Assembly: GCA_964034945.1 (NCBI GenBank)
Contig: OZ035960.1
Location: 78,649,331 to 78,713,330 of the forward strand
Source of the DNA: Chrysopilus asiliformis
Lineage: Eukaryota; Arthropoda; Insecta; Diptera; Rhagionidae
Reading direction: 5' to 3'
DNA length: 64,000 nucleotides
This document shows, piece after piece, positions 55,942 through 64,000 of this stretch (position 1 is its first letter; the number at the start of each line of letters is the position of its first letter). The notes below the pieces were generated by a model, which ran no database searches, was not told the DNA's origin, and worked only from the letters and a program-made list of their open reading frames with translations. A program made the translations under genes and the position numbers.

Positions 55942-56652
55942 TAGTACTCTAGAAAGACGTGGTTACTGGTTTACTACGAGCGTCATCTCTGGGTTAGTCT
56001 CGGGACTTATTGATCCATGTGTTATAAAAATGGAAGTTTGTTGGTTGGTTGGTCTGTTGGTTTGAGATTACAAAACTCAAAAACTACTGGACCGATTTTT
56101 ACGCGGTTTTTTGCAAAATGACCTGTGTTGCCAGGAGCAGGTTTTTAGCTATGTAGATTTTCAAAATTCGAAACTGAAGGTCCTGTAAGGATAACGCAAA
56201 TATCCTTTTTCCCATTTTTCCTCAGAAAAACTGGCTTTGGGAGGTTTTCAGGGTCACTAACCACGAATCCGGTATTAGATTTTCAAAATTCGAAACGGAA
56301 GGTCCTGTAAGGATAAAGCAAATATCCTTTTCCCGTTTTTCCCGGGAAAAATCTGCATAAGGGGGTTTCCAGGGTCACTGATCGCGAATCCGGTGTTCAA
56401 TTTTTCAAATTTTAAACAGAAGGTCCTGTAAGGATAACGTTTTTTCCCAAAAGTTTTTAAGTTATTTATGGTTTTTTGGCATTCTAAAATTTATACAAAA
56501 AACTTTAAGCTGGCAACGTAGGGTCTGCTAGTTTTATGTAAAACAATTTCGAAGTGTTATAAAATGCTGTTTGGGTAAAACCTGTTCTTAGACGTCAATC
56601 TTTGTATTTTTATAATTTTATGACCTGCATTAAAAGTGTTATGACACACATA

Positions 56653-56840
56653 TAGAGTTGCGGATTTCTCGAGAAAATCACAATCTCGAGATTCGGGATT
56701 TCCCGAAATGATGAAAATTTTAATTCTGGAGATTCGGGATTTCCCGAAATGTTAAAAACTTTAATTCTCGAGATTCGGGATAGAAAATCTTGAAAATTTC
56801 TCGAGAAATCCCGTCGAGAAATTCCCGAACCGCAACTCTA
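56653..56840. mobile_element. hAT-type MITE with internal palindromes (188 bp)
   Basis: TIRs TAGAGTTGCGG/CCGCAACTCTA are flanked by a perfect 8-bp duplication CACACATA (56645-56652 and 56841-56848). The interior repeats GAGATTCGGGATTTCCCGAA two to three times and has further TCTCGAGA palindromes. Confidence 0.88.
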
Positions 56841-57078
56841 CACACATAATAAGTCATAGCCGAGAGTTTTATCGCATGCAGGTTTCTCATAGCTGACAGT
56901 TTTATGACATCTAGGTGTGCTACACAGATGCACATAATATGATGATTTGATAATTATTGTGCTGGAAATTTGATCCTTAATTACCCGTAACAAGGATAAC
57001 TTATGTACTATAAAGTCCAAATAAATCGAGGGTTTTCCCCAAACATATATAAATAACAAGAGTTACCTATGGAGAAAT

Positions 57079-57417
57079 ATGCCACAAACAGTCCACAAAA
57101 TATTATATCATGGCGAAGACATCATCAGAAATAATCTACTACCACTTGAAGATTTATCAGAAGAAGCTCAAGAAAAAAGGAATAAAGACTACAGGTATTG
57201 CAGAGAACATAACACCAGGAAAATGTCAAGGAATAGCGCAAATGAAGACTTATTTAACATATTGCTCGTAACATCAGACCCATTTGTTTCGAGCATTAGA
57301 CACCAATGAAAATCGCTACATTTGGAATTAGATGAAGAAGCTAAAAAGTTACTACATGATACAAACCCCTCTCAAATTATAGATGAAATACAAGAATTAC
57401 CCCTAGACAAAATTTAA
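57079..57417 (+). pseudogene. C-terminal remnant of an unidentified transposon-associated protein
   Basis: The frame MPQTVHKILYHGEDIIRNNL...LSEEAQEKRNKDYRYCREHN...KMSRNSANEDLFNILLVTSD is open to 57309. After a stop or shift it continues as LELDEEAKKLL until about 57417. I recall similar sequences as uncharacterised arthropod proteins near mobile DNA, but I cannot name a family. It lies just inside the right TIR of the TTAA element, where the 3' end of that element's own gene would be, so it may be the last piece of its transposase or accessory gene. Confidence 0.5.
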
Positions 57418-57961
57418 TTAACGATCGATGTTAATAAATCTGTATGATAAACCAATTTTAGTTAAATTGTTATTTAATTTGGTGTTACTAATAAAATGTA
57501 CTTTAACAATAAATATACTATGTTTAACTACTTATAGAATTTCACAAAAATTTAGGAATAGTAACAAAAAATCATATTTTATGATATTTCAAAATTATTC
57601 AAATCAAAACAACTACTTTCCTACTAAAGAATGAACAGAACATGAGTTTTATTTGACAATATCGCAGAAACTAGTTATCCGATTTTGATGAAACTTTATG
57701 ATAAATAAAGCTTGAAAAACCCGCATTTAAAAACTTGCAATGGATCAAAAGATATGGAATTTTGACCAATAGAAAACGATCTCGAACCACTGTGCGACGC
57801 CATTTTGTATCAAAAATTGAAAAAAATTTTTTTTTGTATATCTCAATACATGTGCAATTAAAGCCCCAAAATTTCATTTTAATCCATTCGTTAGTAATCG
57901 AGAAAAAAATTCTCAAAAAAAAGTGCATTGTTCAGCGCGCCTGGGTAGTATAACCCCTTAA

Positions 57962-58521
57962 GTTGCTCTAGTCTATTTAGTGAAAAATCGCTTTAAACGG
58001 AGATATTCAAAAGGCCTGTTTGTCGATTGAAGTCAATAAAATGTCATTTGACATTAAGGGTGCATGAGCCGTACTTTGTGACTAAGGGTGCGTAGTACAA
58101 GATATTAAAATCAAACCTTTTAACATTTATTTTACCCCAACCCACTAAAAATATTCTACTGTCAAGCCAAATCAATTTGTCGCGCTTTGCCACTGCTTTT
58201 GAATCGCCAATTTCTTTCCTTATTTCTTGCTCGAAGCCCGTTAATTTAAGATCCTACACGATGGATACTTCGGTTGCTGATTTGGACAAAATGTCGTCTA
58301 ATATTGTAATATCAAAATTTGATATTACAATATAAATATGATAATTTTAATTATTTTCAATATAATTTTGATATTATTACAATAGTTGGTGCTAACAAAC
58401 TAACAAGGGAATCAAAATAAAAACTCGTAGAAATGAAACACTCCAATCCAAGAAAATACATCTAAAATGCAAAACAAAATCCACTGCATTTATTTTCATC
58501 GTTTCTTGAAAGTAATTTCTT
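57962..58521. other. Spacer with a 31-bp palindrome at 58302-58332
   Basis: TATTGTAATATCAAA and its inverse flank a single central A. A short ATG-led stretch at 58261 (MDTSVADLDKMSSN) ends quickly. A TTTATT at 58488 is an AATAAA signal on the minus strand, which could serve the candidate gene next to it. Confidence 0.5.
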
Positions 58522-59544
58522 TTAAATAAAATGATAAAAATCAGGGATAAAATTAATAGCCAATTCTGGATCGGGTTGATTTTGTAAAACAATATTGCTT
58601 ATCTCTCTCAAATTTGTCATGGGAACGTTCACGTGTATCTCTAGAATGTGGTGATTTTTCCTGCAATTAAATTGAAAAGAAAAATACATTACACATTTTT
58701 AAATTTACTAAAAAATCATTTCTAAACAAATTTCTTAGTGTGATTTTTACGGCTCACCGAATGAACGTATAGTGAATTAGCGTATGGACAAATACATTAT
58801 TTAACATATACATACGTTAATTAATTCTGAAACTGAATTCTCGTATAGACAAAAAAATTTATCTTCATCTCTATATAATAATTCATTTTCAAAATGAATT
58901 ACCGTATAAACAAAAAAAAGAATTTGTATATGCATCTGATAATTCATCATCCCATTTCTAGGAAATTCTACAATATAATAAAATTCATTTTTAATTAAAC
59001 AGAGCCGGAACTAGAAAATTATTACTCGATAAAACTTCCTCCTTTTTTCTTTTAAAACTTACCAAACTTGACTTTATACTTATTTTAACACTCTAACTGC
59101 CACGTCAGTCAAAAAGACCTGACACCTAATTGTACACAACGGCCACAATGAAAATTATTAAAGTATTCGCTGCAACCGCAACGATTTTTTATAGTTGCAC
59201 ACATTTTATGGTAATAAAATAATATTTAGGTATAATTTTGTTTCAATTATTTTTTCTCTTAGTGCATCCTTTTTGACTGACGACTAAATATTCGAAAAAG
59301 GCTTAAAACTGTCGTGGCAGTTAAAGTATTAATAAAACTTATTATATTCTAGATTCCATATCAAGTTTTAAATCTATCAAAATAGCCCAATATTATCCAA
59401 ATAGATCACTCCACGGAAAATTTTCCATTTTCCCCCAATCTTAGTTCCAGTTCTGGGAATACCCACAATGTTTTTCTAATACGAATCTTACCCGTAAATG
59501 ATATTTCTCCCTTGGAAGAGATTCTTCTTCCCCATTTTGGTTGC
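58522..59544 (-). CDS. Candidate spliced gene, last two exons (hypothetical)
   Basis: On the minus strand, TTTTTTTCAG precedes an exon at 59544-59492 (53 nt) that ends at a GTAAGA donor. A second exon starts after TTGCAG at 58660. Two reading frames stay open across the junction. One ends at 58553 with a charged tail (SPHSRDTRERSHDKFERDKQ). The other ends at 58522 (VPMTNLREISNIVLQNQPDP). I cannot tell which, if either, is translated. The intron contains a piggyBac-like MITE at 59089-59328. The 5' exons would lie to the right, beyond the MITE at 59620 or outside the window. Good splice signals, no recognised domain. Confidence 0.3.
59089..59328. mobile_element. TTAA-flanked MITE, piggyBac-like (240 bp)
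   Basis: CACTCTAACTGCCACG and the inverse of TACTTTAACTGCCACG form the ends, flanked by TTAA (59085-59088 and 59329-59332). Subterminal CAGTCAAAAAG and its near-inverse TTTTTGACTG are also symmetrical. No coding sequence. Confidence 0.8.
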
Positions 59545-59619
59545 CTGAAAAAAATATTGATAATCTAGTACAACCGTAAATTTGACAAACACTATTATAT
59601 AAAGTAAACTTAAGACTTA

Positions 59620-60297
59620 TGCCCGGTTTTTCAGTGAAAGTTTAAACTTTAGTTTAGTTAAACTCACAATGAAGTTTAAACGACAGTTTAAACTTTTGGT
59701 GTTTCTCAGGCAAACGGAATTGAACGTTTTATTAAACTAAAGTTTAAACTTTTTTGTCAATTTTGCAGTCTACTATACAAGTAAAATATATTGAAATGTC
59801 AAATTTTTCAGTCATAAAATCATTGATGTATTTGTCTAGTTATCACTTTCGTAATATTTGTTTACGCATTAATTATAAAATTCTATAAAAAATAAAACGA
59901 TTTTAATTTCGGTTGTTATTTCGGATCTTATTTCGGTTGTTATTTTGGTTGTGATTTCGGTTGTTATTTCGGATGCTATTTCCGTTGTGATTTCGGTTGT
60001 TATTTCGGTTGTAATTGTGTTTCAAATGTGTAAAAAAATATAGTGAAATTGTGGAGAGCAAAAAAAAAAGTGATGCAGTCCATTTTTATGTGTTTTATTC
60101 TTCATGGATCTACAAATGACAAATAAGTTTTGAAAAACGGCAGTTTAAACCCTCATCCATGGCCGTTTAAGTTAAACTCCGTTTAAACTTTTGGTTAGAG
60201 ATAAACTGTCACTGAAAAACACAATTTCGTGCTAAACGGCAGTTTAAACTTTATCGCCGGTTAAACGGAGTTTAAACTGTCACTGACGAACCGGGCA
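59620..60297. mobile_element. PIF/Harbinger-like MITE (678 bp)
   Basis: Ends TGCCCGGTTTTTCAGTGA and the inverse of TGCCCGGTTCGTCAGTGA are flanked by the 3-bp duplication TTA (59617-59619 and 60298-60300), typical of Harbinger. Many GTTTAAAC motifs occur in both subterminal regions. A 12-bp minisatellite (TTATTTCGGTTG, about nine variants) lies at about 59907-60015. Confidence 0.85.
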
Positions 60298-60463
60298 TTA
60301 GGGTTTAGTTCTTTTTGCGGTCGTTTTCATATGAATTTCTTACTTTTCGCGAAATTCATTACATCCGCTTAGAAATTAGTTACTAGCCGCAATTAAAAAT
60401 TTATATCACTACTTAGCAGAAAAATCCTTTTTGTGTGACCATACATCATTGATTCCGCATGTA

Positions 60464-62385
60464 TCTATATATATAAAAATGGATGTTTGTCTGTTTGTCT
60501 GTCTGTTTGTCTGTCTGTCTGTTTGTTTGAGATTACAAAACTCAAAAACTACTGGACCGATTTTTACGCGGTTTTTTGCAAAATCATCTGCGTTGCCAGG
60601 AGCAGGTTTTTAGCTATGTAGATTTTTAAAATTCGAAACGGAAGGTCCTGTAAGGATAATGAAAATATCCTTTTTCCCATTTTTCCCCGGAAAAATTTGC
60701 ATTATAGGGTTTTTGGAGTCGGTGATCACGAATCCGGTATTAGATTTTCAAAATTCTAAACGGAAGGTCCTGTAAGGATAATGAAAATATCCTTTTTCCC
60801 ATCTCTCCCCGGAAAAATTTACATTATAGGGTTTTTGGGGTCGCTGATCACGAATCCGGTATTAGATTTTCAAAATTCGAAACGGAAGGTCCTGTAAGGA
60901 TAATGAAAATATCCTTTTTCCCATTTCTCCCCGGAAAAATTTGCATTATGGGGTTTTTGGGGTCGCTGATCACGAATCCGGTATTAGATTTTCAAAATTC
61001 TAAACGGAAGGTCCTGTAAGGATAATGAAAATATCCTTTTTCCCATTTCTCCCCGGAAAAATTTACATTATAGGGTTTTTGGGGTCGCTGATCACGAATC
61101 CGGTATTAGATTTTCAAAATTCGAAACGGAAGGTCCTGTAAGGATAATGAAAATATCCTTTTTCGCATTTCTCCCCGGAAAAATTTGCATTATGGGGTTT
61201 TTGGGGTCGCTGATCACGGCTCTGCTGTTGGAATTTTAAAATTCGAAACGGAAGGTCCTGTAAGGATAACGAAAATATCCTTTTTCCATTTTTACCGGGG
61301 AAAATCGGCATTGTGGGGTTTTTGGGATCGCTGATCACGAATTCGGTATTAGATTTTCAAAATTCGAAACTGAAGGTCCTGTAAACATAAATATCCTTTT
61401 TCCCTTTTTTCCCCGGAAAAATTTACATTATAGGGTTTTTGGGGTCGCTGATCACGAATCTGGTATTAGATTTTCAAAATTCTAAACGGAAGGTCCTGTA
61501 AGGATAATGAAAATATCCTTTTTCCCATTTCTCCCCGGAAAAATTTGCATTATGGGGTTTTTGGGGTCGCTGATCACGAATCCGGTATTAGATTTTCAAA
61601 ATTCTAAACGGAAGGTCCTGTAAGGATAATGAAAATATCCTTTTTCCTATTTCTCCCCGGAAAAATTTACATTATAGGGTTTTTGGGGTCGCTGATCACG
61701 AATCCGGTATTAGATTTTCAAAATTCGAAACGGAAGGTCCTGTAAGGATAATGAAAATATCCTTTTTCCCATTTCTCCCCGGAAAAATTTGCATTATGGG
61801 GTTTTTGGGGTCGCTGATCACGGCTCTGCTGTTGGAATTTTAAAATTCGAAACGGAAGGTCCTGTAAGGATAACGCAAATATCCTTTTTCCCCGGAAAGA
61901 TTGGCATTATGTTTGGGATCGCTGATCACGAATCCGGTATTAGATTTAGAAAAATTTGAAACGGGAGGTCCTGTAAGGATAACGCAAATGTCCTTTTTCC
62001 CGTTTTTCCCGAAAAAATGGGTATTAAGGGGTTTTCAGGGTCGCTGATTACGAATCCGGCGTTTCAGTTTCAATAACACTAACGAAAGGTCCTGTAAGGA
62101 TTACGTTGATTTTCAAGTTTTTTTAAGTTGGTTTTTTGGCATTCTAAATCTATATGTGCAAAAATAATAGACTCAAAAACTACTGGACCAATTTTTACTT
62201 GGTTCATTGTAAAATGATCTGCGTTGTCAGGAGCGAGGTTTTAGCTATGCTAGATTTTCAAAATTCGTAACGGAAGGTCCTGTAAGGATACCATTTTTTT
62301 CCAAAACTTTTTAAGTTATTTATGGTTTTTTGGCATTCTAAAATTCATACAAAAAACTTTTAGCTGCCAACGTAGGGTCTGCTAG
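60464..62385 (+). mobile_element. Non-autonomous Helitron filled with 122-bp satellite
   Basis: It starts TCTATATATATAAAAATGG after an A and ends GGGTCTGCTAG before a T (62382-62385). After a TGTCTGTTTGTC-type microsatellite and the phrase CTCAAAAACTACTGGACCGA, tandem units fill about 1.5 kb. At about 62147 a second, short 5'-like start (TCTATATGTGCAAAAAT) and the same CTCAAAAACTACTGGACC phrase appear, so the right 240 bp may be a second Helitron copy joined in tandem. Confidence 0.82.
60605..62110 (+). repeat. 122-bp tandem satellite, about 12 units, inside the Helitron
   Basis: Units with GGAAGGTCCTGTAAGGATAA and GTCGCTGATCACGAATCCGG recur every 117-122 bases (for example at 60724, 60846, 60968, 61090, 61212 and 61333). 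They are the inverse of the array at 18110-19535. Two unit types, with TTTGCATTATGGGG or TTTACATTATAGGG, tend to alternate, suggesting a higher-order dimer. Confidence 0.93.
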
Positions 62386-63915
62386 TTTATAATAAATTTG
62401 AAAAATATTGAGATAAAAACCCATATGAGTGGTATTTTTTTGTTAGGGTCGTTAGTGAATTATGCACTGAATCACTGATTATCCCCTTTTCCGGAGGATC
62501 GTTTGACCCCAAATAGATCTTATGACCAACTCTGGTTCTATGCAATCAAAATTTTCTTAAAAAAATACTTGTAACTAAAGTTGGTCATGGTGAATTATAT
62601 TACGTATTCGCTTATTTATTAACAGAAGCTAAAATTTTGAAAATATAAAAATTATTCGAAGTAAAAAAAATGACTTTTTAGTGTTTTTTTCAGCAAATCA
62701 TTCAATTCTTTTACAAATGTAGTTAGATTAATAGCTTAACTACCTCAATGCTGTAGATTTCATTAAAAATTGATTGTGTTTTTTTAATTGATTCTACAGT
62801 TTTGCTAATCCAAACCTCTAATAAGGCCCACCAAAATTCCCATATACATAATTTTAATATGGAAAATCATCAACTTCATAATTTAACCAAAAAAGCACAT
62901 CATGTAGGAATTTGTTTTATTATATCCGTATATACGATTAAAATGATCAAAATATTATCCTTATTGAATATCCTTATTTAATGTCCTTCATCAAAAATAT
63001 TATATTTAATTATTTCCACAAGGTTTTGCAGCTTAAATAAATCAGGATATATTGGAATTAGTAAAGTTTAATGTTCAACTTTAATTTTTTACTCAAAAAT
63101 ATGGAGATATCTTTTTTTTCCAAAGAAACCTTAATCCCTTAACTACTAAATATCAATCGGAGAGATACTTCATATTAAAAAAAATGGGAAAAAAGCCACA
63201 TTATTACATAATGAATCTTGTGCCTTGTGCTCCAATGACGCTACATCCTTAATGTGTACGGGGCAACTTTCCCCTATCCTAAATAGGCATTTTAGTCCCA
63301 ACTCGGGGTAGTTAAAAGTGCGTAAAAACTTTTTTTTACAGGAGGTAGGGGGCATGTGGTGTCTTAAATGAAAGGTCTCGAAGAGTAGATATCCTCGGAG
63401 CAAATAGTCTCGAAAGTGTCGTCACACTTTTAGATGTGGTTTGAGAATGGATTGAAATGTTGTCTTAACTCTTTAAAAATAGTCTTAACTCTTTAAAAAT
63501 ACTAGATGTCAAGAAATTCAAATAATTTCTATCACATTATAAGGATAAGTTTAAAAAGACGAGAAATAATTCAAAGTTTGTTTATTTTTAAAATTTTAAC
63601 TAGCGAAATTAATTCTTCAAACATACTTTCAATTGGTTTTTTCCTGCAATTTTTTTTTTAAATTAAGCGACCAGTTTCACCGTAATAAGTAATAAGTTTT
63701 GTCCAAATTGACATTTGCGTGAAATTAATGCGTTACTTCTCTTGAGCATGAATCAATATGGGTATTCACGCTTTTGAGTATCGGTGTAAATGTGGCATGG
63801 ATACAAGTGCATTTTACAAGAAAGCGTGAACACCATGTAAAGCATTTGAAAAAGCTCCAGTGAACTATGACACTGAACTGCAAGATTGACAGCTCTAATT
63901 GCAGAAAATTGAACA
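62386..63915. other. No gene identified
   Basis: AT-rich, with a short tandem duplication TCTTAACTCTTTAAAAAT at about 63463-63500. A minus-strand open stretch at 63170-63403 has no known motif. The region upstream of the edge ORF has an inverted TTCACGCTTT/AAGCGTGAA pair (about 63766 and 63823). Confidence 0.4.
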
Positions 63916-64000
63916 ATGCCGAAAAAAAGTGTGAAAACAGAAATTTTGGATTACCTCATCGAATCCTGTGTTATGGAACTCGAGTTATTGGACGAATCCA
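63916..64000 (+). CDS. Start of an ORF running off the window (possible transposase)
   Basis: AACAATG at 63912-63918 opens a frame MPKKSVKTEILDYLIESCVM and onward to the window end without a stop. The acidic N-terminus and its position after a stretch with inverted motifs recall Harbinger-type or similar transposon proteins, but only 28 residues are visible. Function unassigned. Confidence 0.3.
   Translation, partial: MPKKSVKTEILDYLIESCVMELELLDES

Larger units (their letters stand above)
53434..56022 (-). mobile_element. mariner copy A (1,293 bp of its own), host of copy B
   Basis: TIRs ACACATGGATCAATAAGTCC extend to 30 bp (53434-53463; mirror at 55993-56022), flanked by TA (53432-53433 and 56023-56024). 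Read on the minus strand, the 5' end is at 56022. Its 5' leader is cut at a TA by copy B (54648-55941 plus one TA), so A consists of 53434-54647 and 55944-56022. Confidence 0.93.
53424..56531 (+). mobile_element. Non-autonomous Helitron split by nested mariners (own length about 517 bp)
   Basis: TCTATATATA (53424-53433, after an A) is the first ten bases. The sequence resumes at 56025 with TAAAAATGGAAGTTTG and ends in GGGTCTGCTAG before a T (56528-56531). The rejoined start equals that of the Helitron at 60464. The body holds about three diverged units of the 122-bp satellite (56160-56430). The mariner insertion used a TA inside the 5' terminus. Confidence 0.88.
47218..57957. mobile_element. 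TTAA-flanked element with long TIRs, 10.7 kb including nested insertions
   Basis: GGGGTTATACTACCCAGGCG begins the left end and is mirrored at the right end. Pairing continues for about 180 bp once the Tc1 insertion in the left arm is removed (CTCGATTACTAACGAATGGA, then TCAATTTTTGATACAAAATG on both sides). TTAA flanks both ends (47214-47217 and 57958-57961). TTAA targets are used by piggyBac and Kolobok; the GGGG terminus is not typical piggyBac, so I leave the superfamily open. Its only own coding remnant seems to be at 57079-57417. It begins 25 bp from the end of the element at 38817-47192. Confidence 0.82.

Overview
The window is AT-rich, TE-dense nuclear DNA from an insect, most likely a fly. 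That placement is an inference. It rests on GT-AG introns in two small VP-rich secretory genes, DINE/Helentron-type repeats, an LOA-type LINE, a rosa-type (DD41D) mariner, a Penelope-like element and many MITEs. Nothing here looks bacterial, and there are no operons, CRISPR arrays or rRNA genes. Almost everything is mobile DNA, much of it nested with exact target-site duplications (TSDs).

Region by region. 1-12 kb: a broken LINE, a Penelope-like GIY-YIG gene split by a TA-flanked MITE, Tc1, gag and rosa-mariner remnants, pogo-like and piggyBac-like MITEs, a Helitron, a hAT relic inside another TIR element, and a Helentron with a clear 3' hairpin. 12.6-13.7 kb and 22.4-23.3 kb: two convincing host genes on the + strand, paralogous in style. 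Each has a TATA box, a tiny first exon, a signal peptide and Val-Pro repeats, as in cuticle-type structural proteins. 14.8-17.5 kb: a decayed Ty3/gypsy pol on the - strand, split by a hAT with an 8-bp TSD. 17.7-21.2 kb: a long hairpin, a 122-bp satellite array, a TA-flanked TIR element carrying a tRNA-like segment, and a hAT MITE. 24-28 kb: a 386-bp palindrome and a frameshifted LINE. 29.4-37 kb: a ~180-bp tandem-repeat element with an inverted last unit, four Helentron-like copies, and a 2.6-kb near-perfect octamer array.

38.8-47.2 kb is a TIR element (8-bp TSD). It contains a full-length two-ORF LOA-like LINE with a 12-bp TSD. The LINE's ORF2 is interrupted in frame by a 1,964-bp TIR element (5-bp TSD), which itself contains a foldback element. 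47.2-58.0 kb is a 10.7-kb TTAA-flanked TIR element. It contains a split Tc1 element (with a further MITE), two internally deleted rosa mariners, and a Helitron whose first ten bases are separated from the rest by a mariner that in turn holds a second, inverted copy of itself. Mariner copy A has an intact 349-aa DD34D transposase. Copy B carries a one-base homopolymer frameshift. 58-64 kb has a possible minus-strand spliced gene, piggyBac-like and Harbinger-like MITEs, a second Helitron carrying the same 122-bp satellite, and an ORF running off the right edge.

The genes do not form a pathway. The autonomous elements (LOA LINE, mariner, Tc1, rosa, hAT, Penelope, gypsy) could once have supplied enzymes to the many non-autonomous derivatives around them. 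The only likely host-function genes are the two VP-rich secreted proteins and, weakly, the spliced candidate at 58.5-59.5 kb.
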